Source of the DNA: Anaerolineales bacterium
Lineage (GTDB): Bacteria; Chloroflexota; Anaerolineae; Anaerolineales; Villigracilaceae
Length of the DNA: 64,000 nt
NCBI GenBank assembly: GCA_016932715.1
Contig: JAFGCG010000052.1
Span: forward strand, 1 to 64,000
Reading direction: 5' to 3'
Positions 26,836 through 34,782 of the stretch are shown here, piece after piece. The position numbers and the translations under genes are program-made. The notes beneath the pieces are model-generated. The model had not been told where the DNA came from. It was given only the letters and a program-made list of their open reading frames with translations, and made no database searches. Every line of letters starts with the position of its first letter. The first letter of the stretch is position 1.

Positions 26836-28232
26836 TTCTCTAATAGCTTATCCACGGCAAGTTCACCGGAGTGGATGCAATCAGGGATGCCAATGCCGCG
26901 ATAGCCATTGCCCGCCAGGGCAAGACCCGCATGTTTGTCCAGCGCAGTTTCAATGCGTTTGAGGGTTTCAGGATGACCAAGGTTATATTGCGGCATGGCT
27001 TTGTCCCACAGGAAGACGCGGCTCAAAAGCGGGTCAGCGGTAATTCCCAATGTCAGGTTCAATTCTTCTTTTGCCAGAGCAAGCAAGTCATCTTCATGCC
27101 AGGGAATATCCTGGCCCGCACGGCCCACGAAAACGCGCAGAAGAGCATAGCCTTCCGGCGCGCGATGTGGGAACTTCGTGGAGGTCCATGTGCAGGCAAG
27201 AGCGCGGCGGCCTTCACGGCGCGGGATCACGTAGCCATAGCCGTCCAGATCACGCGGGAGGTCATGCTGGCGATAGGCGAGGGAAACGGTCGCGGTCGAG
27301 GTGTAGGGAATGCTTTGTAAATCGGAGGCCAGCGACGGGTCGAGGGAGGCGAGCATCTGCGCCGCGGCAAAGGCGGGGGCAGCAATGACAATTCTGTTGG
27401 CAGTGAATAGTTTGCCAGTGTCAAGTTCCAGGTTCCATCTGTCAGGTGTCAGGTGTTTCAAAGAGATGGCGCGCGTGTTGAGACGAAGCGTCACGTCGTT
27501 TGCCGCAAGATATTCGACAAGTTTCTCGACAATTTCCGCGAGACCTGTTGTCGGGGTCAGGAAAGCAGAGCGCGAACCTTGCACAGATTTGCCATTCGAT
27601 TGACGCCGCATTGTGAGCGCGCCCCGTGCAAGCGAACCGTATTTGAGTTCGAGGTCACGCAGATACGGAAACGTGGAGGCGAGACTGAGCGCGTCGCCGT
27701 CACCCGCGTAGATACCGGACATGAGCGGCTCGATCAGATTCTCATACGCTTCGCGCCCCAGTCGGCGGCTGACGAACGCTCCCAGGCTTTCATCGCCATT
27801 GACAGCTTTCGCGGGGAGCAGAAAATCGAGCCCCATGCGGGCTTTGCTGAACCACGAGACAAGGCGCGATTTGAGAATGGCTTCGATATTGGTGGGAATC
27901 ATCATCGCCAGTCCATCCGGGAGAGGCAGCAGGCGATTACGATTCAAGACATACGTATTCTTCTTGTGCGGATTTGTCCCATGCAGCCGGTCACTGAGTC
28001 CAAGTTCTTTACAAAGTGCAACGCCCCAGGGCTTGGTGGCGAGAAAGGTATCGGGCCCGCCTTCGATAACAAACTGACCGTCGTCGAACGCGAGACGGTC
28101 TGTCGTGATCTTGCCGCCCCAGCGGTCAGATGATTCGAGCAGGGTGATCTCCGCCTCAGGGAATTTTTTACGAGCGTAATAGGCAGCGGAAAGCCCGGCG
28201 ATGCCGCCGCCAACAATCGCGATCTTTGTCAT
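26790..28232 (-). CDS. hemY: protoporphyrinogen/coproporphyrinogen oxidase, HemY type
   Basis: FAD enzyme that oxidises coproporphyrinogen III to coproporphyrin III in the coproporphyrin route, or protoporphyrinogen IX in the classical route. FAD-binding IAIVGGGIAGLSAAYYAR at the N-terminus, DRWGGKITT, EGGPDTFLATKP, YENLIEPLMSGIYAGD and the C-terminal GNGYRGIGIPDCIHSGE. 480 residues from the ATG at 28232, which overlaps the hemH stop by ATGA. The TTG at 28238 is less likely. The last about 15 residues are encoded by the neighbouring repeat and look foreign. Confidence 0.94.
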   Translation of the reverse strand: MTKIAIVGGGIAGLSAAYYARKKFPEAEITLLESSDRWGGKITTDRLAFDDGQFVIEGGPDTFLATKPWGVALCKELGLSDRLHGTNPHKKNTYVLNRNRLLPLPDGLAMMIPTNIEAILKSRLVSWFSKARMGLDFLLPAKAVNGDESLGAFVSRRLGREAYENLIEPLMSGIYAGDGDALSLASTFPYLRDLELKYGSLARGALTMRRQSNGKSVQGSRSAFLTPTTGLAEIVEKLVEYLAANDVTLRLNTRAISLKHLTPDRWNLELDTGKLFTANRIVIAAPAFAAAQMLASLDPSLASDLQSIPYTSTATVSLAYRQHDLPRDLDGYGYVIPRREGRRALACTWTSTKFPHRAPEGYALLRVFVGRAGQDIPWHEDDLLALAKEELNLTLGITADPLLSRVFLWDKAMPQYNLGHPETLKRIETALDKHAGLALAGNGYRGIGIPDCIHSGELAVDKLLENRRVESSKTSTHTFL

Positions 28233-29143
28233 AGCCAATTTTGTTCCTTCGCAGCGTCGCGCACAAGTCGAACCAGACCGGAGATCATCTCCGGTTCATC
28301 GTTCAGCATCTCGATGCGCTCCAGCCGAACGCCCAATGTCTGCGCAAGGCTTTGATAGACAACGTCGATGTCATAAAGAATCTCGACATGCTCACAGACA
28401 AAGCCAATTGGGCAGATCAACATATTCCGCTTGCCTTCGTCAGCAAGGCGATTGATCGGTTCCGACGCATCGGGACCCAGCCAGGGTTCGGTCGAGATGG
28501 CGGCAGATTGAAAGGCAAATTCATGCGGATGAGGACCCAGAAGTTTCATCACCCCGGCAACCGTCTCCCGCAATTGCTTTGGATATGGATCCTCCCATTC
28601 GAGAATGCGTTCCGGAAGGCTGTGCGCCGTAAAAATGATCGGGACATCGGCGCGCTCCGATTCAGGAAAACGTTCCAGCGCGCTCCGGACGCGCCCGGCA
28701 AGTGCATTCAAATACTCAGGAAGCAAATGCCAATCATCGATCCGGGCAACCTGGATGCCCAGGTTCGCCTCGTCGACCTTTTTGAAATAGACTTCGATGC
28801 TTATCCGCGAATAATGCGGCGCCATGACGATCCCAACCGCGCGGTCAATTCGCTGATTGCACATCTGAGTAAGAGCATCTTTAATGAACGGATGCCAGTG
28901 CTTCATGCCGACAAAAGCCTTGAAGTCCCCGCCTTGCGCGTTCAATGCTGATTCAAGCGCATCTGCCTGCGCCTGGGTCCGTTCGAGGATCGGCGAGCGT
29001 CCGCCAATTTCGCGGTAGCGTTCGCGCACCTCGTGAACGATCTCCGGCGAGGTGGGCCGATACCCACGCACATCCATGAGGTAGGGTTCAACTTCATCAA
29101 GATTGTCTGGACCGCCGTAAGCCATTACCAATAAACCGATCAT
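28229..29143 (-). CDS. hemH: ferrochelatase (coproporphyrin-type expected)
   Basis: Inserts ferrous iron into the porphyrin ring. Conserved IGLLVMAYGGP start, YFKKVDEANLG, IIFTAHSLPERILEW with the catalytic His, and CPIGFVCEHVEILYDIDV with the catalytic Glu. 304 residues from the ATG at 29143, chosen because ATGA overlaps the stop of the upstream DUF4491-like gene. An ATG at 29161 would add six residues. With HemQ in the same operon the likely substrate is coproporphyrin III. Confidence 0.94.
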   Translation of the reverse strand: MIGLLVMAYGGPDNLDEVEPYLMDVRGYRPTSPEIVHEVRERYREIGGRSPILERTQAQADALESALNAQGGDFKAFVGMKHWHPFIKDALTQMCNQRIDRAVGIVMAPHYSRISIEVYFKKVDEANLGIQVARIDDWHLLPEYLNALAGRVRSALERFPESERADVPIIFTAHSLPERILEWEDPYPKQLRETVAGVMKLLGPHPHEFAFQSAAISTEPWLGPDASEPINRLADEGKRNMLICPIGFVCEHVEILYDIDVVYQSLAQTLGVRLERIEMLNDEPEMISGLVRLVRDAAKEQNWL

Positions 29144-29472
29144 AGATGTGGAGCCTTCCATTTCCGAATTATTCTTGCCAGAGGCGGCAGGATCTTTTTA
29201 TCATTAAACGGATACCAGCCAATCTCAGCACGGACAGCCTGTTCTTTCAGCTCGGTCGAGCCCCAGAGGAGCGAGGCGCCAAACACACCCAGCAAAGCAG
29301 ATATCCAAAGATGATGCACGAACAGTGAAATAACAATCAGCAAAATGCCGAGTCCCATCACGTAGGGCCACCAGAGATAACCAAAATAGCGCTCCCCGCG
29401 GATGACCCAGATAAACCCCAGTCCAATAATGAAAAGTGTGGAAATGCCAAGTGCAAAGCCAAAGAAGTTCAT
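29140..29472 (-). CDS. DUF4491-like small membrane protein, copy B
   Basis: Unknown function. 110 residues with three hydrophobic segments, beginning MNFFGFALGISTLFIIGLG and ending in a soluble tail with ELKEQ...IGWYPFNDKK. That pattern matches my memory of the DUF4491 family. It is a paralogue of the next gene on the operon (similar start and similar SLLWGSTELKEQ/TLLWDALEFTRQ block). The stop overlaps hemH by ATGA, so it is translated with the haem genes. Its place suggests a link with haem or porphyrin handling at the membrane, which is inference. Confidence 0.6.
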   Translation of the reverse strand: MNFFGFALGISTLFIIGLGFIWVIRGERYFGYLWWPYVMGLGILLIVISLFVHHLWISALLGVFGASLLWGSTELKEQAVRAEIGWYPFNDKKILPPLARIIRKWKAPHL

Positions 29473-29490
29473 GATTGAGTATCCGAAATT

Positions 29491-29517
29491 CAGTAATCAG
29501 TCTCCAGTAATCAGTCT
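29491..29517. repeat. direct repeat CAGTAATCAGTCT, two copies
   Basis: CAGTAATCAGTCT at 29491-29503 and 29505-29517, one base apart, between the two DUF4491-like genes. The last codons of copy A (VRLITGD) are read from it on the minus strand. Confidence 0.7.
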
Positions 29518-29910
29518 TACAGCTTCAGTCTGAGAAACGGACCTGCCGATCGGATCGCGCTTTAGCATGTCAAGCGTCGTGGCGGAGGCGTATTCACGCA
29601 TAAACCGTGCATGCCGCGGGTTGTCCGGGTTGGCAGGCGCATGTCCCTTTTTGATGCGGTTCTGCTGGCGGGTAAACTCGAGCGCGTCCCATAAGAGGGT
29701 AATGCCGATAATGCCTAAGGCTGTCGAAAGTAAAAAGTTCAAAGTTGAGAGTGAGAGCCATTCAAACACAATTCCGACAAGGGCAAACAGAGTGCTCGGC
29801 AGCCAAATGGTCGGCGAGATGAATTCGATCTTCCGCACGGCGACATGCCCGAACCAGATGCTGAGGAACGTCGCCAGGGCGGAGACCAGACCGATAAAAT
29901 TAAGGCTCAC
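29497..29910 (-). CDS. DUF4491-like small membrane protein, copy A
   Basis: Unknown function. 137 residues, three hydrophobic segments after MSLNFIGLVSALATFLSIW, then a soluble tail with FTRQQNRIKKGHAPANPDNP, again as in DUF4491. A C-terminal stretch (REYASATTLDMLKRDPIG) extends beyond copy B. GTG start overlaps the hemE stop as GTGA. The last seven residues are encoded by a short direct repeat, so the natural end may be lost. Confidence 0.6.
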   Translation of the reverse strand: MSLNFIGLVSALATFLSIWFGHVAVRKIEFISPTIWLPSTLFALVGIVFEWLSLSTLNFLLSTALGIIGITLLWDALEFTRQQNRIKKGHAPANPDNPRHARFMREYASATTLDMLKRDPIGRSVSQTEAVRLITGD

Positions 29911-30986
29911 ACTTCCTCCCCGCTTCGACTTCGCTCCGCTCCGCTCAGCGCGAATGGAGGCCGGGAATATTCATGCACCATATCCACCACCGCCTTGACG
30001 TTGTCCACCGGCGTGTGCTGCAAAATGCCATGACCGAGGTTGAAGATGTGGCCCGGACGACCTGCCGCGCGACGCAAGATGTCCTGGACACGCGTCTGAA
30101 TTTTCGGCAGAGGCGCAAAGAGCAGCGCAGGGTCAAGATTCCCCTGAACGGCGACGTCGTCCCCAAGCAGAGCCCAGCCATCGTCCAGCGGGATGCGCCA
30201 ATCGAGGCCGATCACGTCTCCACCGGCGCGCTTCATCAAAGGGAGAAGGGTCGTTGTGTTCGTCCCAAAGTGGATGACAGGGACATTCTCCGCTTTGGCA
30301 GCCTGCAGGACTTTCTGTGAATAGGGCAAAACAAAACTCTCGTAATCCTGCGGGCTGAGGGCGCCGGCCCATGAATCGAAGATCTGCACAGCCTGCGCGC
30401 CGGCACGGATCTGCGCCACAAGATATTCAGCTAAAATGCCGGATAGTTTTTCCATCAGCATATGCCAGACTTCAGGTGCGGAATACATCATCGTTTTCGT
30501 CTTGAGGAACTCACGCGACGAGCCGCCTTCGATGATGTAGGAGGCGACCGTGAACGGCGCGCCGCAAAAACCGATCAGTGGAACCCCTTTCAGTTCGCCG
30601 CGCAGGATGCGGATCGCCTCCAGCACGTAGCCCAGGTCGGTCTCCGCGTCGACGGGATTCAGCGCTCGGACATCTTCCAGGCTGCGGACCGGCTTGCCGA
30701 TCACAGGTCCCTCTCCTTTGGCAAACTCCAGTCCAAGTCCGAGCGGGATGACCGGCAGAAGGATATCGGCAAACAGGATCGCGGCGTCCACGCCAAGGAG
30801 ACGCACCGGTTGCAGCGTCACTTCCGCAGCAAGTTCAGGCTGATAGCAAATCTCCAGCAGGGAATATTTCTCGCGGATCGCGCGGTACTCGGGCATGTAA
30901 CGCCCAGCCTGACGCATGAACCAGACGGGCGTCACATCGACCGGCTTGCGGCGGCAGGCACGCAAAAAGCGATCGTTTATTTCCAT
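29907..30986 (-). CDS. hemE: uroporphyrinogen decarboxylase
   Basis: Converts uroporphyrinogen III to coproporphyrinogen III. The substrate-binding signature VWFMRQAGRYMPEYR is at residues 20-35, with IGFCGAPFTVASYIIEGG and FNLGHGILQHTPVDN further on. 359 residues. The family normally ends shortly after VVDMVHEYSR. Here 17 more residues (PPFALSGAERSRSGEEV) come from a dispersed repeat sequence at 29922-29953. It overlaps hemQ by 10 bases. Confidence 0.96.
   Translation of the reverse strand: MEINDRFLRACRRKPVDVTPVWFMRQAGRYMPEYRAIREKYSLLEICYQPELAAEVTLQPVRLLGVDAAILFADILLPVIPLGLGLEFAKGEGPVIGKPVRSLEDVRALNPVDAETDLGYVLEAIRILRGELKGVPLIGFCGAPFTVASYIIEGGSSREFLKTKTMMYSAPEVWHMLMEKLSGILAEYLVAQIRAGAQAVQIFDSWAGALSPQDYESFVLPYSQKVLQAAKAENVPVIHFGTNTTTLLPLMKRAGGDVIGLDWRIPLDDGWALLGDDVAVQGNLDPALLFAPLPKIQTRVQDILRRAAGRPGHIFNLGHGILQHTPVDNVKAVVDMVHEYSRPPFALSGAERSRSGEEV
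29922..29953. repeat. dispersed repeat forming the 3' end of hemE
   Basis: CTTCGACTTCGCTCCGCT (29922-29939) and CCGCTCAGCGCGAA (29940-29953) recur in closely similar form at 40390-40430 (CTTCGTCTTCACTGCGTTCC, then GCTCAGCGCGAAGG) and 43080-43108. In hemE it is translated. Confidence 0.6.
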
Positions 30987-31669
30987 AAGCGCAGAGTCTC
31001 CTCAGCGGGGTGATAGATCGCAGTATGGAGAGGCGTATCACGCAGTGTGTGACGGCGAGCTTCGGTATCACGCAGTTCGTTCACCAGATCGGAAAACCGG
31101 ACGAGATCATCGGTTTCGTAAACGACGACGAATTCCTGATTCTGCAAACCAAAGGAATACAACAACAACTGGCTGATGTCTTCGTACTGCTTGCCAATGC
31201 GGATATGCTCATTCATCATCCCCTGGCGCGCCTCGCGGCTCATCAGATACCAGTCCACCGTTTTGCTAAAGGGATAAATAATCAGATAAGGTCGGCGAGT
31301 CTCTGCAAGCGGATCGATCTCCTGCTTCGAACGCGCCTTCGAATATTGCGATGGCCGCGTGAAGCCCCAAAGCGAATCTTTCAAATCGATCCACTGTCGA
31401 TAGGGATTGTTCGCTGCGGCGAATTTCTCAAAAAACCGGGCGGCATCCAGTTTGTCATCCGCAGGGAGAGCCGACCAGACGATCAAGTCTATGTCCGATT
31501 CGGTGGCTTGCAGGATGTCGACTCGCTGCGCGGCAGCACATAAGCCGTTCAGCCAGCCTTTGTGAAACTCTTCGCGTTCTTTCGATGATAACGACCAATA
31601 AGGTTCCCTGAAGGCAACCAACGAATAATGATTCAAAGTCCGGTGAGTCTCTTCCATTTTATGATCCAT
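30977..31669 (-). CDS. hemQ: coproheme decarboxylase HemQ (chlorite dismutase-like)
   Basis: Last enzyme of the coproporphyrin route: decarboxylates iron-coproporphyrin (coproheme) to haem b. The C-terminal half holds the haem-ligand His in MMNEHIRIGKQY and the DLVRFSDLVNELRDTEARRH block of the HemQ/Cld fold. 230 residues from the ATG at 31669, which overlaps the radical SAM gene by 11 bases. An ATG at 31657 would give 226. The open frame extends upstream to 31846, but that part lies inside the neighbour. It takes the place of HemN/HemF in the pathway. Confidence 0.9.
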   Translation of the reverse strand: MDHKMEETHRTLNHYSLVAFREPYWSLSSKEREEFHKGWLNGLCAAAQRVDILQATESDIDLIVWSALPADDKLDAARFFEKFAAANNPYRQWIDLKDSLWGFTRPSQYSKARSKQEIDPLAETRRPYLIIYPFSKTVDWYLMSREARQGMMNEHIRIGKQYEDISQLLLYSFGLQNQEFVVVYETDDLVRFSDLVNELRDTEARRHTLRDTPLHTAIYHPAEETLRLWK

Positions 31670-32813
31670 TAAATTGTTTCGGAATATAAGCACAGGCCGG
31701 GTCGGTTTCCAGATAGTCGCCCGTAACGCCGTAAGCACGTCCGCGCTGACCGCCGCAGACGTCACGGAACTCACAGATTCCGCAGCGACCCTTGATCTTT
31801 TCGGGATCGCGCAGATCCATGAACAATTTCGAGTGACGATAGACATCTACAACATCGGAAGTGCGCACATCGCCGGCCGTGAGCGGTAAAAATCCTGAAG
31901 GCTGGATCTCGCCAATGTGTGAGATGAACAGGAACCCGTTCCCATCGTTCACACCCTTGGTAGGACGATTCAGTCCATCGGCGTACTGAAACCCCGCACC
32001 CTGAAATGTGACGGGCTTCCCGTCCGCTTCGAGGCGCTTACGCTGGATGGCGACGCGGCGGTACATCGGCGCAGCAGTAGCCTTGATGTCGAACGGCGCG
32101 CTCTGGGAAAGGTCATAGAGCCAGTTGAAAACCTTCTCGTGCTGCTCGGGACTGATCATGTTTTCGATCTGGGCTCGTCCGGTGGGCACCAGGAAAAACA
32201 CTGACCATTGCACAGCGTTCACTTCCTGGATGAATGGGATCATTTCATGCAGGATGTCCACGTTGTGTTTGGAGACCGTAGTATTGACCTGCACACTCAA
32301 GCCCACGTCTTGCGCGCGATGCAAAATATCCATGGTACGCTGCCAGGAACCGGGCACCTGCCGGAAGTTGTCATGGATTTCAGGGCGAGGCGCATCCAGG
32401 CTCAGCGCGATCCGGCGAATGCCCGCTTCACGGACTTTCTCGAGTCGTTCTTTCGTTGGCAGGGCCGTCGCGGTTGGTGTGAGGGAACAACGCAATCCCT
32501 GCCCGGTGGCATACGCGATCAACTCGAACAGATCCGGTCTCATCATCGGGTCGCCGCCCGTGAAGACCAGGATGGGGTGATTGCCGAATGCAGCCAGGCG
32601 TTCGATCAAGGCTTTGGCTTCCGCCGTGGAGAGCTCACGCGGGTCACGCTTGTGTTGGGCGTCGGCGCGGCAGTGCACGCACGCGTAGGCGCAGGCGCGC
32701 GTCACTTCCCAGGCAATGGTAAAGGGCGCCAGGTCGAAGTCCGCGTGAATCATGCGTTCGTTGCTGGCGTTGCGTTCGGCAGCAGCGCGTTCACTAAGGT
32801 TCGATGAAGTCAT
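31659..32813 (-). CDS. radical SAM/SPASM protein of the haem operon (TIGR04053-like)
   Basis: 384 residues. The radical SAM cluster motif CAYACVHC near residue 45 (Cx3Cx2C) is followed by a GGDPMMR motif. A SPASM-type C-terminus with CGICEFRDVCGG and DPACAYIP binds auxiliary iron-sulphur cluster(s). It resembles the NirJ/AhbD/PqqE group, and from memory the TIGR04053 family that often sits beside hemB. The reaction is unknown. A porphyrin-related role is inferred from the operon. Start at 32813 chosen by the AGGAG site 6 bases upstream. Confidence 0.8.
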   Translation of the reverse strand: MTSSNLSERAAAERNASNERMIHADFDLAPFTIAWEVTRACAYACVHCRADAQHKRDPRELSTAEAKALIERLAAFGNHPILVFTGGDPMMRPDLFELIAYATGQGLRCSLTPTATALPTKERLEKVREAGIRRIALSLDAPRPEIHDNFRQVPGSWQRTMDILHRAQDVGLSVQVNTTVSKHNVDILHEMIPFIQEVNAVQWSVFFLVPTGRAQIENMISPEQHEKVFNWLYDLSQSAPFDIKATAAPMYRRVAIQRKRLEADGKPVTFQGAGFQYADGLNRPTKGVNDGNGFLFISHIGEIQPSGFLPLTAGDVRTSDVVDVYRHSKLFMDLRDPEKIKGRCGICEFRDVCGGQRGRAYGVTGDYLETDPACAYIPKQFNGS

Positions 32814-32833
32814 AAAATCTCCTAACATTCAAC

Positions 32834-32942
32834 ATGTCGTTGCGAGCGAAGCGAAGCAATCTCATCTTTGTAGCTTACTTGAGATTGCTTCGTCGCCTGG
32901 TCTCGACGGAACGTCTCGACCGACGGCTCCTCGCAACGACAT
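32834..32942. repeat. palindromic repeat element (GTTGCGAG family), copy 1
   Basis: Outer arms ATGTCGTTGCGAG (32834-32846) and CTCGCAACGACAT (32930-32942), inner arms AAGCAATCTC (32854-32863) and GAGATTGCTT (32881-32890). It fills the gap between hemB and the radical SAM gene. Closely related elements (consensus GTCATTGCGAG) are widely dispersed in bacterial genomes, from memory. A half-copy is inside hemD and another copy at 40329-40444. Confidence 0.85.
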
Positions 32943-32947
32943 AGCAA

Positions 32948-34039
32948 TTACTTCAGCCACTTCGCTGCATCCAGGGCGTGATAGGTCAAGATCAGATCGG
33001 CGCCCGCCCGCTTGATCGCGGTAAGCGTTTCGAGCGTGACCTTCACTTCGTCGATCCAACCGTTTGCCGCCGCGGCTTTGATCATCGCGTATTCGCCGCT
33101 GACGTTGTATGCCGCCATCGGCAATTCGGGAAAGGCATCCTTCACCACGCGGATCACGTCCAGGTACGCCAGGGCCGGCTTGACCATCAACATGTCGGCG
33201 CCTTCGTCAATATCCAAGGCGGCTTCGCGCAACGCCTCGCGCACATTCGCCGGGTCCATCTGGTGTGACTTCCTGTCGCCAAACTTCGGCGCCCCCTGCG
33301 CGGCTTCGCGGAACGGACCGTAAAATGACGAGGCATATTTCACCGCATACGAAAGGATCGGCAGATTTTCATAACCCGCGTCATCCAATGCGCCGCGGAT
33401 TGCGCCCACCATCCCATCCAGCATGCCCGAGGGTGCGACAATATCCGCGCCGCATTGTGCATGGGAGACCGCCACCTTTGCAAGCACATCCAGTGTGGGA
33501 TCATTCAAGACATAGCCTTCAGGCAGGTTCATGTGAAAATGCTCACCTGTATTCAAGATCCCGCAATGACCGTGATCGGTGTACTCGCACAGGCACACGT
33601 CCGTTACCACGACCATCTCAGGAAGTTCCTTTTTGATGAGGCAGATCGCCTGCTGGACAACTCCATCTTCCGCGAAATTCTCAAGCCCGATCGGATCTTT
33701 CTCTTTGGGAATACCGAACAGGATGACCCCGTTCACGCCGGACCTCAGGGCTGCTTCCGCTTCCCGGACCGCTTCCTCCACCGACAGTTGGCAGATGCCC
33801 GGCATCGAGCGGATCTCGCTGCGCCCCGGTCCATGCCGCACGAACAATGGATAGATAAAATCGCGTGGGTTGAGTTCAGTTTCGCGCACCATGGCACGTA
33901 ACGCAGGCGTCGCGCGTAAGCGCCTCGGACGATGCGCGATTTTCGATTTCCGATTTACGACACCTGCACTTGCGCCAGGTGCAAGTGTTGGCGATTTACG
34001 ATTTGCGATTAACGATTCCCGATTTTCAAGCAGAGTCAT
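32948..34039 (-). CDS. hemB: 5-aminolevulinate dehydratase (porphobilinogen synthase) with repeat-derived N-terminus
   Basis: Condenses two 5-aminolevulinates to porphobilinogen. Zinc-type metal site [13 protein letters not shown], Schiff-base Lys in [11 protein letters not shown] and second Lys in [16 protein letters not shown]. The family body begins at [18 protein letters not shown], about residue 37. The first 36 residues ([17 protein letters not shown] and on) are the translation of an intergenic-type repeat. The start at 34039 is real-looking: GGAGGTG lies just upstream and ATGA overlaps the hemD stop. 363 residues in all. Confidence 0.94.
   Translation of the reverse strand: MTLLENRESLIANRKSPTLAPGASAGVVNRKSKIAHRPRRLRATPALRAMVRETELNPRDFIYPLFVRHGPGRSEIRSMPGICQLSVEEAVREAEAALRSGVNGVILFGIPKEKDPIGLENFAEDGVVQQAICLIKKELPEMVVVTDVCLCEYTDHGHCGILNTGEHFHMNLPEGYVLNDPTLDVLAKVAVSHAQCGADIVAPSGMLDGMVGAIRGALDDAGYENLPILSYAVKYASSFYGPFREAAQGAPKFGDRKSHQMDPANVREALREAALDIDEGADMLMVKPALAYLDVIRVVKDAFPELPMAAYNVSGEYAMIKAAAANGWIDEVKVTLETLTAIKRAGADLILTYHALDAAKWLK
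33936..34030. repeat. AATCG-type repeat inserted in the 5' end of hemB
   Basis: Runs of CGATTTNCGATT units (33936-33960 and 33990-34025) flank a palindrome (CACTTGCGCC...GGTGCAAGTG, about 33966-33988). The whole block is open in the hemB frame and separates the start codon from the conserved body. Confidence 0.75.
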
Positions 34040-34782
34040 GACACCTCCAAATTACGAATAACTTCAATTAATCCTTCCGTTGTATATTCCCTGGCAACTA
34101 CCAAATCGACCAGCCCATCCTCGCGCGCCGCCTGTTCGGTGATGGGACCAATACAGGCGAACAAGGGATTTCCTGGCAGGCGCAACGGATCCAGTCCGCT
34201 TTGCCGCGCGATCGCCATGAAGTTCTGCACAGTCGACGGACTGGTTAAAGTGACAATATCCACACCCGATTGCAGCGCCGCGAGTCCCTCGGGCTCAGGC
34301 TGAGCAGGTAGTGTTTGATAGACAGCAACTTCATGTGGAATACCACCCGCTTCTTTAATCGCTTCAGGCAGTGCCTTGCGCGCAATTTCGGCGCGCGGCA
34401 GCAGGACCCACTTGCCGCGCACATCTCCCAGCCCGGGCAAAATCGCCTCGGCGACATACTCATCGGGGACAAAGTCGAGCGTGATGCCGCGCCTACGCAG
34501 TGCCTCCGCTGTCTTCGGGCCAATCGCGGCAACCTTGGGAGATTGCTTTGTCGCTCCGCTCCTCGCAACGATATCAGACACAACCTCTACTGCATTGACA
34601 GAGGTGAACACAATCCAGTCATAGCGTTCCAGTTTCGCCAGGGCGCGTTCCAGCGCGACATTATTTTCAATTGGTCGGATTTCAATCACCGGGAAAAAGA
34701 TGGGTTCAAAGCCTGCCGCGCGCAGCTTCCCGGCAAAGTCGTCGGCTTGCGCGCGCGGGCGAGTGATCAGGATCCGTTTCAT
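34036..34782 (-). CDS. hemD: uroporphyrinogen-III synthase with internal repeat peptide
   Basis: Cyclises hydroxymethylbilane to uroporphyrinogen III. The 248 residues show the two-domain HemD pattern: [64 protein letters not shown] and [14 protein letters not shown]. Between [10 protein letters not shown] and KVAAIGPKT the peptide [12 protein letters not shown] is read from a half-copy of the GTTGCGAG palindromic element. It lies in a variable loop where an insertion may be tolerated. ATGA overlaps couple it to hemC and hemB. Confidence 0.9.
   Translation of the reverse strand: MKRILITRPRAQADDFAGKLRAAGFEPIFFPVIEIRPIENNVALERALAKLERYDWIVFTSVNAVEVVSDIVARSGATKQSPKVAAIGPKTAEALRRRGITLDFVPDEYVAEAILPGLGDVRGKWVLLPRAEIARKALPEAIKEAGGIPHEVAVYQTLPAQPEPEGLAALQSGVDIVTLTSPSTVQNFMAIARQSGLDPLRLPGNPLFACIGPITEQAAREDGLVDLVVAREYTTEGLIEVIRNLEVS
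34537..34574. repeat. half-copy of the GTTGCGAG palindromic element inside hemD
   Basis: GAGATTGCTTTGTCGCTCCG (34539-34558) followed by CTCCTCGCAACGATAT (34559-34574) matches the right arm pattern of the element at 32881-32942. It stays in the hemD reading frame. Confidence 0.75.

Noticed and set aside
31670-31846. Upstream extension of HemQ to 289 residues
   Set aside because: Lies wholly inside the radical SAM gene and shows no family similarity.
32752-33015. Plus-strand frame across the hemB/radical SAM gap
   Set aside because: It is the translation of the palindromic element (peptides such as VASEAKQS); not a gene.
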